Below, one piece after another: positions 1 to 9,231 of a stretch of DNA of 64,000 nucleotides. The notes under the pieces are model-generated. The model was not told the origin of the DNA and ran no database searches. It saw only the letters and a list, made by a program, of their open reading frames with translations. A program made the position numbers and the translations under genes. Position 1 is the first letter of the stretch, and the number at the start of each line of letters is the position of its first letter. The stretch is from Pseudoalteromonas luteoviolacea DSM 6061 (GTDB lineage: Bacteria; Pseudomonadota; Gammaproteobacteria; Enterobacterales; Alteromonadaceae): positions 124,001 to 188,000 of the forward strand of contig NZ_AUYB01000102.1 of assembly GCF_001625655.1 (NCBI RefSeq), given 5' to 3'.

Positions 1-1
1 G

Positions 2-349
2 AAACCTCTGCTTTCCAAACAAGGTATGCTGGTATTTAGCGACTTAGTTTGGTACACAAATTCTCCAAGTAAGAGGGTAAAAGCATTTTGGTTGCAGGAA
101 TACCCAGATATGAAAACAGTTTCCGAACGAGCAATTCAAATCAAAGAGTCTGGATACCGATTAGTTGACCACTTCCCACAAAGCGAACTGGCTTGGAAAA
201 ACTACTATGGACCACTGGAACGTCGAGTAAAAGTCCTCAAAAGTAATGGCAAGAAATCGAAGGCACTTCAAAACTTAGAATTTGAAATTGAGATTAGTAA
301 ACAGAATAAAAATAGCTTTGGATATCACTTCTTTGTTTTATCCAAATAG
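2..349 (+). CDS. SAM-dependent methyltransferase, C-terminal part (cut by window start)
   Basis: The frame is open to the left edge, so the gene begins outside the window and only about 115 C-terminal residues are visible. The segment KQGMLVFSDLVWYTN resembles the late strand of class I methyltransferases (LKPGG..xFSDLVW), followed by a charged helical tail. An internal ATG at 26 is not a likely start because coding sense continues upstream of it. The substrate cannot be read from this fragment. Methyltransferase fold: moderate confidence. A smaller domain of another Rossmann-like enzyme remains possible. Confidence 0.6.
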   Translation, partial: KPLLSKQGMLVFSDLVWYTNSPSKRVKAFWLQEYPDMKTVSERAIQIKESGYRLVDHFPQSELAWKNYYGPLERRVKVLKSNGKKSKALQNLEFEIEISKQNKNSFGYHFFVLSK

Positions 350-628
350 TGAGAAACCCACATACAAGAGGTTGAAAGCTCGTCAGGTATAAGCGTCCCC
401 TTAAAAATTAATAAATTAATTTAGAATCAAAAAAAGGTTAATAAAGTGATATATTTGAGCGTAGATCATACACACAAAATGAATACTTTAATTTCCTAGC
501 TGGCCGATTTTACAACAAAGCGTTTAAATATACCGAAAAAGTATAATATAATGGTCGAATATGGAGTCAAAAGCTCATTAATATACGTTAAAAATTCACT
601 ATAAACACATGATTAAAAGGGAAACTTC

Positions 629-976
629 GTGAGAAAATTAAGTTCTATCTTATCATTAGTAATGATACTTTTTAGTACCGATGCCTTCTCAGCAAGTCAC
701 GTCTACAATGCAAAAATAACCTCTTTGTATTGTGGTTACATCGGGACGACTGAAAATTGCTCGATTAAATTTGATAAGCCAATCTTGCAAAAAGATGCCT
801 GCCACACGAGCGCAGAAAGAATGCACTTTAAAGTAAATACAGATTTAGGTAAAGCGCTTCTAGCATTGGCTCTTGCAGCCCAAGCTTCTAAGAAAAACGT
901 TGATGTTTTCAGCACTGGACAATGCACAATCGCACCCAACATTGTTGATGTAAACTGGATTGAAATTAAAGGTTAA
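629..976 (+). CDS. Small secreted protein of unknown function
   Basis: A 115-residue protein starting at GTG, with a purine-rich ribosome site (AAAAGGGA, 614-621) 7 bases upstream. The N-terminus is a clear Sec signal peptide, with Lys at residue 3, a hydrophobic run and a likely cut after AFSA near residue 22. The mature part of roughly 93 residues has four cysteines (near 35, 43, 58 and 98), which could form two disulfides in the periplasm. It stands alone with non-coding DNA on both sides. I do not recognise the family. An open frame on the opposite strand (736-942) is a shadow. Confidence 0.6.
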   Translation: MRKLSSILSLVMILFSTDAFSASHVYNAKITSLYCGYIGTTENCSIKFDKPILQKDACHTSAERMHFKVNTDLGKALLALALAAQASKKNVDVFSTGQCTIAPNIVDVNWIEIKG

Positions 977-1498
977 ATTAAAACCATAGAAAAATTTTAA
1001 GTGAGTAATGTTTGCTTTTTAAACTCGATACAGTATAAGTTTTTTTAGAAAATATTTTACTGCTCAAAAAGCAATCAAATTAAGATTGGAAATATATTAT
1101 ATAACCACTACTCACTTAAAATTGACTATATATTTATATGTACACATAATTTGAGGCAACATCTAGGTTAATTGTCACAACATCTAAATGAATAGTTTTT
1201 GAACAATTTTTTCATTCACCTTTTCTTCAATATCACACCATTTTTAGCTCTGTCTATCAGTGTCGTCCGGTGGTATTTATCCTACAGACCTTTGATGTTA
1301 TGAGCTTAGATAAACTGATAGACATGTGCTCAAGTATCTAAATTCGATTGCCGTGATATGGCAGAGCACTAAATCATACTTTGTACAAAAGTCACTTCTT
1401 GATCATCAACTAACACGATTCGTTACGCTTATGAGAGAATTTATAAAATACAATGTTAACATAGGTAATAATATTATTAATGTTGGTACTCAAGTAAA
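977..1498. other. Gene-poor AT-rich stretch
   Basis: No convincing gene is visible. A 62-codon frame from GTG at 1326 lacks a ribosome site and any recognisable motif, and it ends where the decayed gene at 1499 begins. The one structured element is the inverted repeat at 1251-1324. Confidence 0.5.
1251..1324. repeat. 11-bp perfect inverted repeat enclosing 52 bp
   Basis: TGTCTATCAGT at 1251-1261 is repeated as its reverse complement ACTGATAGACA at 1314-1324. The enclosed DNA contains GTGTCGTCCGG and no long open frame. Adjacent genes are decaying, so this could be the residue of a small mobile element, a cruciform or a transcript hairpin. No target-site duplication was identified. Confidence 0.45.
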
Positions 1499-1881
1499 AT
1501 TACGAAAGTCGTAAAGCTCTTATCTATACCTGTAGTCGCAGCCCTTTTTGTATTGGCCTTTTACCATCAAAAAGTCATTTCAGTTGTGTTACTACCTCAA
1601 TACATAGAGTGGGCGCATAACATTGAGGATCAAGGACTTAAAATTGGTAAGCAACTTAATGAGAGAAAGTGTTTGGTCATAGCATATACGTTAGAAAAGG
1701 ATACCATTTAAGCAAGCCTAAATTAGCCCATGAGTTAGTTCACGTATTGCAAATAGAAAGAGCCTGTTTGGACAAAGTTGTATCTCTGCACTTCTCCGAT
1801 TTAGCACAATACGGCTACAACGACGCGCCATTAGAAGTGGAAGCATTTGAAGCGAATAGAAATTACAGCCAAAGCTGGTGA
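1499..1881 (+). pseudogene. Broken gene: short membrane-anchored protein with an HELVHVLQ motif
   Basis: Two overlapping frames read as one protein split by a frameshift near 1665. The first frame (from about 1499) gives a hydrophobic anchor (IPVVAALFVLAFYHQ) then GLKIGKQLNER, and stops at 1710. The second frame (from about 1666, ending at 1881) continues with FGHSIYVRKGYHLSKPKLA, then AHELVHVLQIER and a tail ending in AFEANRN. HExxH followed by VxQxER recalls small membrane proteins with a zinc-peptidase-like helix. No good start codon is seen; the first frame opens only with ATT. A sequencing error rather than true decay cannot be excluded, but the next genes also show decay. Confidence 0.6.
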
Positions 1882-2013
1882 AATACCAAGGCCGCAGTTG
1901 TGGCAACAACGCTAGCTTCATATACAAAATAATTGGCCAATTGACAGAGAAGTAACCAAAAAACACTGCAGAGCAAGCTGCTGATGCAGGCAAAATAGAA
2001 GGGGTAACACTTT

Positions 2014-2253
2014 ATGGAAATGTTGAAAGCACGAAAGATATTTAGACTTTTAGCCATTTTTCTAGCACTCCCGTTATGGGTGATAACCACTGTGATATTG
2101 TTTGCAATTATGATCGAACAATACAATGGCAGTTATACTTGGCTCTCATTTATCGGCGCACTTTCAGGCGCGTTGGGGTTTTCATATGTGGCCGTCAGGG
2201 GTTATATGCCGAGAATACTTTTCGAACTTTTTCGGTTAACGCCATTAAAGTAA
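2014..2253 (+). CDS. Small two-helix membrane protein, unknown function
   Basis: A 79-residue protein with two hydrophobic segments (about residues 11-34 and 43-63) joined by a short loop, with Lys/Arg at both ends. It starts at ATG with GGGG about 8 bases upstream. It lies between a broken HELVHVLQ gene and the gene at 2287, with which it may be co-transcribed (33-base gap). No family was recognised. A frame at 2076 in another phase is a shadow. Confidence 0.5.
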   Translation: MEMLKARKIFRLLAIFLALPLWVITTVILFAIMIEQYNGSYTWLSFIGALSGALGFSYVAVRGYMPRILFELFRLTPLK

Positions 2254-2286
2254 TTTAAACTCAAGACGCATTGCTTGGAGGCTCAT

Positions 2287-2667
2287 ATGCTTGATGCACT
2301 CAATAAGAACTCTATAACCAGTATTGCAATCATGCTCCCTAAGCGCTTGCTAGAAGCCCATGGCAAAAAAGCATTCTTTCCTGTTGAAGAAGTACTCTCG
2401 ACTTTTATGCTGCAGTTTAAAAGTCGGCATAATATTGAATATGCTTATGCCATGTTTTGTTCTGAATCTGACTTTGACACCCTGCAACTAACTTCAATTT
2501 ATGGCGAATTGCGAGCTGAAATTGCCAAAGTGTGTTTTGAAAGTTGGCCTAGATTTAACTTTGATACATTGCTCGACTATTCAAGTCGTTTCAATCCACG
2601 CCAGGACGGCGGTATTTTCGGTCCAAGCGACAGCTGCTCTGATGGCGGTTGTGGTGGAGGTGAATAA
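2287..2667 (+). CDS. Hypothetical protein with a Cys/Gly-rich C-terminal tail
   Basis: 126 residues from ATG at 2287, chosen because GGAGG (2277-2281) lies 5 bases upstream; the in-frame TTG at 2275 lies inside that ribosome site. The body is soluble and helical (MLPKRLLEAHGKKAFFPVEE). The last residues form a short tail with two Cys in a Gly/Ser/Asp setting (SDSCSDGGCGGGE). Such tails can bind metal or be trimmed, but that is inference. It sits 65 bases before a broken gene. No family was recognised. Confidence 0.55.
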   Translation: MLDALNKNSITSIAIMLPKRLLEAHGKKAFFPVEEVLSTFMLQFKSRHNIEYAYAMFCSESDFDTLQLTSIYGELRAEIAKVCFESWPRFNFDTLLDYSSRFNPRQDGGIFGPSDSCSDGGCGGGE

Positions 2668-2732
2668 TAGGCAGCTACTCACATATCATCCGACTTAATT
2701 AACCCTCTGACTAAAAATAAGGAAGCATCGTT

Positions 2733-3229
2733 ATGAAAAAGGGGTAAAAGGAGTATTCGTTTGTTTTTATAGTGGTAACTTTCGCACTTATGTGGCCCAC
2801 ATTTCTCCCCTATTTACCAGATACTAACTTCAAGCAAAGCTTAGTAATAATGCAGCACGCCTCAGTTTTTAAAACTATGTTTAGAAGCTGATAATAAAGG
2901 CTTTGTCGCAGTCCAATGGGGCTCAGGCAATTCTATTCGAGAAAAGTCAAAGCTAGCTTGGTAGGCTGGAGAGCCAAAATTTATAAAAGTCCAGAATCCG
3001 AAAATCGACAATATCATAGCGTTAGCAAAAGAAAGTAACTTTGAGTTTCTCTGGGTGCAAAAAAGCAATACTGCTTGGCTAGTCCGAAAAGCATTTAGCT
3101 ACAAAACCCCAAAATGGTAGCCAAGAAGGTCTATAGGTCTATGGAAACCCCGTAAAAGAGGATGTTTGCTTACCTAATGTAGATTGTATTGAGCATTTGT
3201 ATGGCAGCTGGTACGTAATCAGGCATTGA
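2733..3229 (+). pseudogene. Broken gene with early stop and frameshifts
   Basis: A ribosome site (GGAAG, 2721) and ATG at 2733 lead into MKKG and then a stop after four codons. Beyond it the frame encodes a hydrophobic N-terminus (FVFIVVTFALMWPTFLPYLP). Coding sense moves to another frame near 2870 (NKGFVAVQWGSGNS ... LWVQKSNTAWLVRKAF), contains a further TAG, shifts again near 3110 and ends YGSWYVIRH at 3229. The gene probably once encoded an exported or anchored protein of about 160 residues. Two or more in-frame stops plus shifts make true decay likelier than a single read error. Confidence 0.6.
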
Positions 3230-3348
3230 AAAGTACACCAACAATTTTATTTGATAGCGACTTGTATTTCAGCCACGTTCAGAAAGTTTGCAACCACATT
3301 ACTCTTTACGCAGGAGTGGGTTGACGATTACATCGCCAACCCACTAAG

Positions 3349-6300
3349 CTACAAAAGATCTGCAATAAACTCAATCGGATGTTTAGGTTTAACACCTTCA
3401 TATCGCTTTACTTGGCTTCGGCAAGAAAAACCAGTTGCAATTACCTCTTCTGACTTAACATGTTTTTCCCACGACATTTCATACAATTGGCGAGATGCAG
3501 ATTGGTTCTTAGACTCATGCCCAAATGTACCTGCCATGCCACAGCAGCCGATATTTGGCGCTTCTAGCTCAATACCTAAGCTTTCAAAAATAGACAACCA
3601 GGTAGCGCTCGAAGCTCTCGGATTTGTCTCTTCGGTACAGTGGGAAAGTAATTTCAAAGGCCCTTGATAACTAGTCAGTTTGAGCACAGAAAGATCTTGC
3701 AGCTTCAGCCATTCATGAATTGTTTGAACGATGTAATCTCCTCGCTGCAACTCTGTTAGTACTTTACGGTACTCATCCTCGTAGACAAAAACGAGAGCCG
3801 AATCCAGACCTACCATTGGAATGTTTAAGGTAGAAACGAGCTTTAAAAACTCGCTTGTTTTGAGCGCAGTTGCTTTGAAGTCTTTTAAGAAGCCTTTAAC
3901 ATGCTTGGTTTTGCCGTTTTCATAATATGGCAGTAAAACCGCTTGCTTACCAAGCCGCTCAATAAGCTTAACTGTCGCTGCGAGCAGCTCTGCTTCATAG
4001 AAACGTGTAAACGGATCAAGCACGATTAGGACATATTCATCTCTTTGCTGTTGATTAAGCTTACTCAGCTTGGCAAAGTCATATTCAATTGCGTTTAGTT
4101 TATGTTGACTCAGTTGCGGTAAATCCTGATAGCCAATCGTTTTTTGCGCCAAATAGTTTGTTAATCGTCCACTAATCATAGGATTAATGACTTTTGCAAA
4201 GCGTGACATGATAGGTAGCAGACGTTCAATGTTAGCCACTAAGTAATCTTTAAGGGGCCTGCCATATTTTTGGTGATAAAAATCAAGAAAATAGGCTCTG
4301 ACATTGGGAATATCCACTTTCACAGGACAGGCATTTGAGCAAGCTTTACACGCCAAGCAAGCATCCATCGCCCTTTTCACTTCATGATTAAACTGCTTAA
4401 GCTTTCCTTTATCAGAAATTATCACTTTCGGGCTGCGTGGTTGGTCGTCAAAATATTCAGAAAGCTGTTGTGGTAGCTCAACCCCTTGCTCCGCTTGCAA
4501 ACGCACCCATTCTTTAAACAGCATCGCACGGCCTTTAGGTGAATCTCTTCTATCCTTAGTTACCTTATAAGATGGACACATCTGAGCTGCTTGAGAATAG
4601 TTAAAGCACAGCCCATTGCCATTACAATTTAAGGTGTCCTGAAAGCTCGTTTTTATGTTGATTGGCACTAATGAATCATAGCGCGCCCTTAATGGCCCAT
4701 TTACTTTGGCTAGCTCAACTTCACTATCCAAAGGCGTGCAAATTTTACCGGGGTTAAGCTTATTACGCTTATCAAAAGCCGTTTTTATTTTGCGTAACTC
4801 AAGAAAAAGCTCTGGTCCAAAAAATTGTGGCCCATATTCACTTCTGTACCCTTTACCATGCTCTCCCCAAAATAATCCGCCATATTTTTTGGTTAATTGC
4901 GCAACCTGATCAGAAATTGGTTTCAGCATGGCCTGTTGCGAATCGTCACACAAATCTAATGCTGGGCGAACATGCAACACGCCAGCATCGACATGGCCAA
5001 ACATGCCATAGGCTAGGTTGTAGGAGTCCAATAGCGATCTAAACTCTGTGATAAAATCAGCAAGATTTTCTGGAGGGACAGCTGTGTCTTCGACGAATGC
5101 AATCGGTTTTCGAGCACCTTTACTATTGCCTAGCAAGCCTACTGCCTTTTTACGCATTGCATATATTTTTATAATATCAGCCTTATTAACGGTGATCGAG
5201 TATGACAATACACCAGACTGTTTGTTCGCAATGAGCAAATCCAACTTCGCCGTCAAAGTCCCTACTTTTTCTTCGATATCACCTTTTTCGGAGCCATTAA
5301 ACTCCACCATATTTAGGCCGTCCGATGCAATATGGTTAGGAGTTTCTAAAAAGTCCGATACACTGCGCCATATCATATCTTCTCTAGCTAGATTCAGTAC
5401 TTTGCTATCAACGGTTTCGACAGATGTTGAGTTGGCGCTCACCAAAAACGGAGAATGTCTAAGCGCCGAGTCAAAGTTATCATAGTTAATGTTGACCAAA
5501 GTTTTATATGGCTCTATCGGCAAAATATTGAGTTTTGCCTCTGCAACGACCGCCAATGACCCCTCACTGCCGGCAATAATGCGGGTCAGGTCGAAAGATT
5601 CAAGATCATCACTGAAGACATTTTTAAGGTCATATCCAGTAAGGAATCTATTCAAATCAGGAAAAACTGAAAGTATTTTTTCTCTGTTTTGCTCACAGCT
5701 TGTCAGAACGGTATTTAAAAGCCTACCCGTTCTATCGCTTTGTTTGGCATCTTCTTTTGCTTGTTTCGAAGCGACTTTGTGGGTATTAAGCTCAAATCCA
5801 TCGGACAAAAAACATTTTAAAGCAAGGAGATGATCACTGGTTTTCCCATACACTAAAGATCCTTGCCCAGACGCATCGGTGTTAATCATACCGCCAATGG
5901 TCGCTCGATTACTGGTTGACAAGTCAGGTGCGAAAAAAAATCCATGTGGCCGTAAGAACTCGTTTAGCTGGTCTTTAATAACGCCAGCTTGCACTCTTAC
6001 CCAGCCTTGTTCAGTGTTTAATTCTAAAATACCGCGCATATGACGGGACAGATCTAAAACTATACCACCAGTCAGTGACTGGCCGTTTGTGCCTGTACCA
6101 CCTCCGCGCGGGCCAAAATACAAATCGCTAAATTCTGCGCTCTCAGAAGTAGACAGCGCAATCTGTATGTCTGAATTCGACTTAGGAAACAGGACTGCCT
6201 TCGGTGTCTGTTGATAAATACTATTGTCTGTAGAATGCACCACTTGAGTTGAGTAGCTGGTATCAACCTCGCCCTCAAACCCCTGCTTTATAATTGAATC

Positions 6301-6357
6301 TGAATATGCTTTTATCACGTGTTCAGCAAGGACACTTGCTGATTTTTCTCGACCCAT
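3349..6357 (-). CDS. ydiJ: FAD-binding and (Fe-S)-binding oxidoreductase YdiJ, D-2-hydroxyglutarate dehydrogenase family
   Basis: A 1002-residue flavoprotein matching E. coli YdiJ (about 1018 residues) along its length. Known role of the family: oxidation of D-2-hydroxyglutarate, made as a by-product by SerA, with electrons passed on through FAD and Fe-S clusters. The N-terminal half is the FAD-linked oxidase fold (PRGGGTGTNGQSL; ATIGGMINTDASGQGS), then the oxidase C-terminal domain (GMFGHVDAGVLHVRPALD), a ferredoxin-like cluster (CLACKACSNACPVKVDIP) and a CCG domain (IGCCGMAGTFGHES). I chose ATG at 6357; an in-frame TTG at 6387 would add ten residues but has no better ribosome site. It is transcribed alone. 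Opposite-strand frames inside it are shadows. Confidence 0.93.
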   Translation of the reverse strand: MGREKSASVLAEHVIKAYSDSIIKQGFEGEVDTSYSTQVVHSTDNSIYQQTPKAVLFPKSNSDIQIALSTSESAEFSDLYFGPRGGGTGTNGQSLTGGIVLDLSRHMRGILELNTEQGWVRVQAGVIKDQLNEFLRPHGFFFAPDLSTSNRATIGGMINTDASGQGSLVYGKTSDHLLALKCFLSDGFELNTHKVASKQAKEDAKQSDRTGRLLNTVLTSCEQNREKILSVFPDLNRFLTGYDLKNVFSDDLESFDLTRIIAGSEGSLAVVAEAKLNILPIEPYKTLVNINYDNFDSALRHSPFLVSANSTSVETVDSKVLNLAREDMIWRSVSDFLETPNHIASDGLNMVEFNGSEKGDIEEKVGTLTAKLDLLIANKQSGVLSYSITVNKADIIKIYAMRKKAVGLLGNSKGARKPIAFVEDTAVPPENLADFITEFRSLLDSYNLAYGMFGHVDAGVLHVRPALDLCDDSQQAMLKPISDQVAQLTKKYGGLFWGEHGKGYRSEYGPQFFGPELFLELRKIKTAFDKRNKLNPGKICTPLDSEVELAKVNGPLRARYDSLVPINIKTSFQDTLNCNGNGLCFNYSQAAQMCPSYKVTKDRRDSPKGRAMLFKEWVRLQAEQGVELPQQLSEYFDDQPRSPKVIISDKGKLKQFNHEVKRAMDACLACKACSNACPVKVDIPNVRAYFLDFYHQKYGRPLKDYLVANIERLLPIMSRFAKVINPMISGRLTNYLAQKTIGYQDLPQLSQHKLNAIEYDFAKLSKLNQQQRDEYVLIVLDPFTRFYEAELLAATVKLIERLGKQAVLLPYYENGKTKHVKGFLKDFKATALKTSEFLKLVSTLNIPMVGLDSALVFVYEDEYRKVLTELQRGDYIVQTIHEWLKLQDLSVLKLTSYQGPLKLLSHCTEETNPRASSATWLSIFESLGIELEAPNIGCCGMAGTFGHESKNQSASRQLYEMSWEKHVKSEEVIATGFSCRSQVKRYEGVKPKHPIEFIADLL

Positions 6358-6524
6358 GTTTTTTCGCGCCCCACAAAAATGATACAATATAACATATCAA
6401 AGCACTTTTGATAGTGCATTAAAATATCGGACGCAGTACGTAAACATACGGCAGATAGCCAACTGCCGCTCGTAAATGCCTGAACACTAAAGTTAACTGA
6501 AGTAATAACGGGAGAGTGAGGCTG

Positions 6525-7748
6525 TTACCACTGACTATATCCCTCAATATTTTTGGCTAATAACTCAAAACATTGATTGTCTCTGGCAATGCACAACCGG
6601 TGCTTTCCTTCTGTTGCTGATAGTTCTAGCCATTCCTTTTGTGCCAATTTATTTGCACTAACCCCATTAAAGCTGAGCACTTCGTCACCCACCTTAATGC
6701 CAGAACCAAACGCCGCCATATCAGGCATAACATAACGTACTACAAACGCCCCATTAGTGAGTTTGCGAAGCTCCATTCCGAGCAAGTTATATCTCGCTTT
6801 AAAGTTCGTGTCGGCATATGGTTTTAAATGTAACTTTAAATTGTGGTAGTCAATCACATAGCTAAAGTGGTTTAGAATAGAGCTGCCTATAACTGACTTT
6901 CCATCATCTCCGCCCTCAATAAAGTTAGTTTTGACATGCTTTAATTTCAGGTCTGAAATTTGTAATTGGGGAATTGTCCCGCGATGGTGAATTGTTTGGC
7001 CACTTAAACCGAAATCTGAACCGATAACGGTTTTGCCTTTAAAAGTATACCCCTCATCACGTACATAGTAATTGTTCAGTTTGAAGTAGTGTCGACTACC
7101 TGTGTCCAATACCACTTCCTGCTCCATCGTTTGGTTGCCACCTAAATCAATTTTACTATCAAGGTATAACTTGCTGAGAAAAACTCGCATAGGTAAGGTA
7201 ACACCCTGATCATGTCCGTTATAAGACTGGCTTGAGATCTCAATCTTTCCCGCTCTCGGATCAATATGCCAAGCAAAATGCTTCAAAATATCATGACCAA
7301 GAACACCATCATATACCGCCTCATCGGGCCTCAAAAAGTATTCACTTTGTGTGACAGGCATATACGCAAAACTGACTCCATCAAACTTCACGTCCCCCAG
7401 CTTAATACTCTGTACCTCTGTTTGAAATCCATAGGAATTTTCACCATCACCCCAGCCTCCTAATTCCAAGGGGTAACCCTCTTTCAATGCCAGCGCCTTT
7501 ACTTTTTCCGAATCTTTTAAGATCGACACAGACGCACCGGTATCCAACATCATTTTAAAGCCAGAAATACCATTGATTGACATGTATACATATGGTTTAA
7601 CCCCAGTATCAGCTTTCAATTGAGTTTTACTTTTCTTTGCCGACCATTGCGGTTTGATATCATCATTTTCATATTTTAGCCGGACGTAGTTAGCGACACT
7701 ACACCCACTCAATGCAACAGTACAAACCAAAATGGAGAGTAACTTCAT
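6525..7748 (-). CDS. Retropepsin-like aspartic protease lipoprotein with PDZ domain
   Basis: 407 residues with a lipoprotein signal (lipobox LSGC, Cys16), so probably a periplasmic membrane-anchored protein. Two aspartyl-protease half-sites are visible, each with Asp-Thr-Gly: MMLDTGASVSIL near residue 68 and VVLDTGSRHYF near residue 215. Each is followed by a strand and a GxD/GxS segment (GVLGHDIL; VIGSSIL), as in single-chain retroviral-type proteases. The C-terminal 90 residues resemble a PDZ domain (GIKVGDEVLSFNGV). Start ATG has AAAAGGAT 8 bases upstream. The substrate is unknown. It lies alone between ydiJ and a small membrane-protein gene, all on the minus strand. Confidence 0.8.
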   Translation of the reverse strand: MKLLSILVCTVALSGCSVANYVRLKYENDDIKPQWSAKKSKTQLKADTGVKPYVYMSINGISGFKMMLDTGASVSILKDSEKVKALALKEGYPLELGGWGDGENSYGFQTEVQSIKLGDVKFDGVSFAYMPVTQSEYFLRPDEAVYDGVLGHDILKHFAWHIDPRAGKIEISSQSYNGHDQGVTLPMRVFLSKLYLDSKIDLGGNQTMEQEVVLDTGSRHYFKLNNYYVRDEGYTFKGKTVIGSDFGLSGQTIHHRGTIPQLQISDLKLKHVKTNFIEGGDDGKSVIGSSILNHFSYVIDYHNLKLHLKPYADTNFKARYNLLGMELRKLTNGAFVVRYVMPDMAAFGSGIKVGDEVLSFNGVSANKLAQKEWLELSATEGKHRLCIARDNQCFELLAKNIEGYSQW

Positions 7749-7834
7749 AACACATATCCTTTTAACTATTATGTGCCATTAAGTTACTAGAGAATGTGTG
7801 AAGAAAACGTCAAATGGATTACAGGTCGGGATTT

Positions 7835-8140
7835 TTAAAAAAGTGATAAATTGGCAGAAGCCGACAAACAAACTGGTAATTTATGGATCTCTGACTGAGA
7901 CAAAAACAATGCGTTGCAAGCTATACCATCAGGGTGCTCTAATGTTTTTACATGCTGACTTACAAACCAACATTTGCAACTGTTCTTTGCCCCTTCTGAC
8001 TCAAATACATCAGATGGAATGGGGAAACACTCAATCCGAGTTTGTTTCTCAGTACTATTCGTCTCTATCAGTTTAGCCATGCCTAAAAAAAGTAGTGCTG
8101 TGATAATTAAACCAAATACGCACATAGCAACATACTTCAT
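7835..8140 (-). CDS. Small membrane-anchored or secreted protein, unknown
   Basis: 101 residues starting with a hydrophobic helix (residues 3-23), followed by a polar, Cys-containing domain (IECFPIPSDVFESEG, NSCKCWFV, IACNAL, LPVCLS), suggesting a periplasmic disulfide-bonded fold. The ribosome site is weak. A 92-codon frame on the plus strand (7798-8076) overlaps it but lacks a signal peptide or motif, so I prefer this strand. No family was recognised. Confidence 0.45.
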   Translation of the reverse strand: MKYVAMCVFGLIITALLFLGMAKLIETNSTEKQTRIECFPIPSDVFESEGAKNSCKCWFVSQHVKTLEHPDGIACNALFLSQSEIHKLPVCLSASANLSLF

Positions 8141-8246
8141 ATTTTTAATTATACCTCTAGCATTTCTTTGTTGCTCATACGCACCGCTGTAACAAATTAG
8201 TTTAACATGTCAAAGTCACCTTCAACCTATCATATTACAATCTAGA

Positions 8247-8276
8247 TTGATTCTATAAAATAGAACGCACTATCCT
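8247..8276 (+). promoter_or_regulatory. Promoter with palindromic operator upstream of the pirin gene
   Basis: -35 TTGATT (8247-8252) and -10 TATCCT (8271-8276) are separated by 18 bases. The perfect inverted repeat TTCTAT-AAA-ATAGAA (8251-8265) overlaps the -35 and fills the spacer, as expected for a repressor or redox regulator. Pirin genes are often next to LysR-type regulators, but none is present here. Confidence 0.5.
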
Positions 8277-8364
8277 AGTTTTGCGTTTTTACCCTTTCTT
8301 AAACTGATACTAGAATAACCTCATGCTTGTTCAAAATGATGAGTTCTTCGCGAGGTAAAAGGCA

Positions 8365-9228
8365 GTGGCACAGTTACTTGAAGCAACAACACATGACATC
8401 GGCGGTATTGAGGTCAAACGCCTGCTTCCGCATATGAAAAAACGCATGGTAGGTCCGTTTATCTTTTTCGACCACATGGGGCCCACTCATTTTCCTAGGG
8501 GACGGGGTATTGAAGTGCAACCTCATCCTCACATTGGGCTGTCAACTTTGACATATTTACTCGAGGGCAATGTTCTACACAGAGACTCACTTGGAAACCA
8601 CCTTGAAATAGCACCCGGTGATGTCAATTGGATGACTGCTGGCAATGGTATAGTGCACTCGGAAAGAGAAAGCTTTGAAACAAGAGGTGTGTCTCACAGT
8701 ATTAATGGCCTGCAATCATGGGTTGCTTTGCCTGAAAAATACCAAGACATAGCACCTAGTTTTGAGCATATCAATCGACATGAACTTCCTCAGACAATAA
8801 AAGGCGGAGTCATGGCAAGGGTCATAGCAGGACAAGCTTATGGATTAACATCACCTATCAGAACCTATTCTCCCTTATTTTATATCGACATCATTGCCAC
8901 TAAACAGAGCTTACTAGAACTACCGAGCGCAACCCAAGAGACAGCCATTTACGTTATTTATGGCGAGATTCGAGTCGAAGAAACCCAATATACAGCCGGT
9001 GATTTAGTGCTACTAGAAAATTTAGAAAGCGAAGTCGTAGCTATAGAAGACACTAGGGTCATCCTGCTCGGTGGTGACAAGTGGACTTCTGTTCCCCACA
9101 TACATTGGAACTTCGTATCCTTTAGTAAAGAACGCATTGAACAAGCTAAACTAGATTGGCAAAACGGCCATTTTCCCGAAATCCCCGATGACAACCGAGA
9201 ATTTGTCCCTTTACCTACAAGGAAATAA
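8365..9228 (+). CDS. Pirin family protein (putative quercetin-dioxygenase-like cupin)
   Basis: 287 residues with the bicupin pirin layout. The N-terminal cupin holds the metal-binding motif (VQPHPHIGLSTLTYLLEG), preceded by the pirin signature FIFFDHMGP and followed by GDVNWMTAGNGIVHSER. The C-terminal pirin domain covers about residues 170-250. Bacterial pirins bind iron or nickel; some cleave quercetin, others modulate metabolic enzymes, so the exact role is open. The start is GTG at 8365 with GAGG nine bases upstream. Its stop is 3 bases before the next gene, so the two are probably translated from one mRNA. Confidence 0.85.
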   Translation: MAQLLEATTHDIGGIEVKRLLPHMKKRMVGPFIFFDHMGPTHFPRGRGIEVQPHPHIGLSTLTYLLEGNVLHRDSLGNHLEIAPGDVNWMTAGNGIVHSERESFETRGVSHSINGLQSWVALPEKYQDIAPSFEHINRHELPQTIKGGVMARVIAGQAYGLTSPIRTYSPLFYIDIIATKQSLLELPSATQETAIYVIYGEIRVEETQYTAGDLVLLENLESEVVAIEDTRVILLGGDKWTSVPHIHWNFVSFSKERIEQAKLDWQNGHFPEIPDDNREFVPLPTRK

Positions 9229-9231
9229 ACC

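Noticed and set aside
1251..1324. Insertion sequence or MITE
   Set aside because: The inverted repeat is only 11 bp, with no target duplication and no transposase; kept as a plain repeat.
1326..1514. 62-codon plus-strand frame from GTG
   Set aside because: No ribosome site and no motif; it lies between an inverted repeat and a broken gene in AT-rich DNA.
5048..5833. Two long plus-strand frames (145 and 114 codons) inside ydiJ
   Set aside because: Antisense to a well-conserved enzyme gene; residue patterns are those of reverse-complement shadows.
7798..8076. 92-codon plus-strand frame
   Set aside because: Opposite the more plausible minus-strand gene at 7835-8140, which has a membrane helix and paired Cys; no ribosome site.
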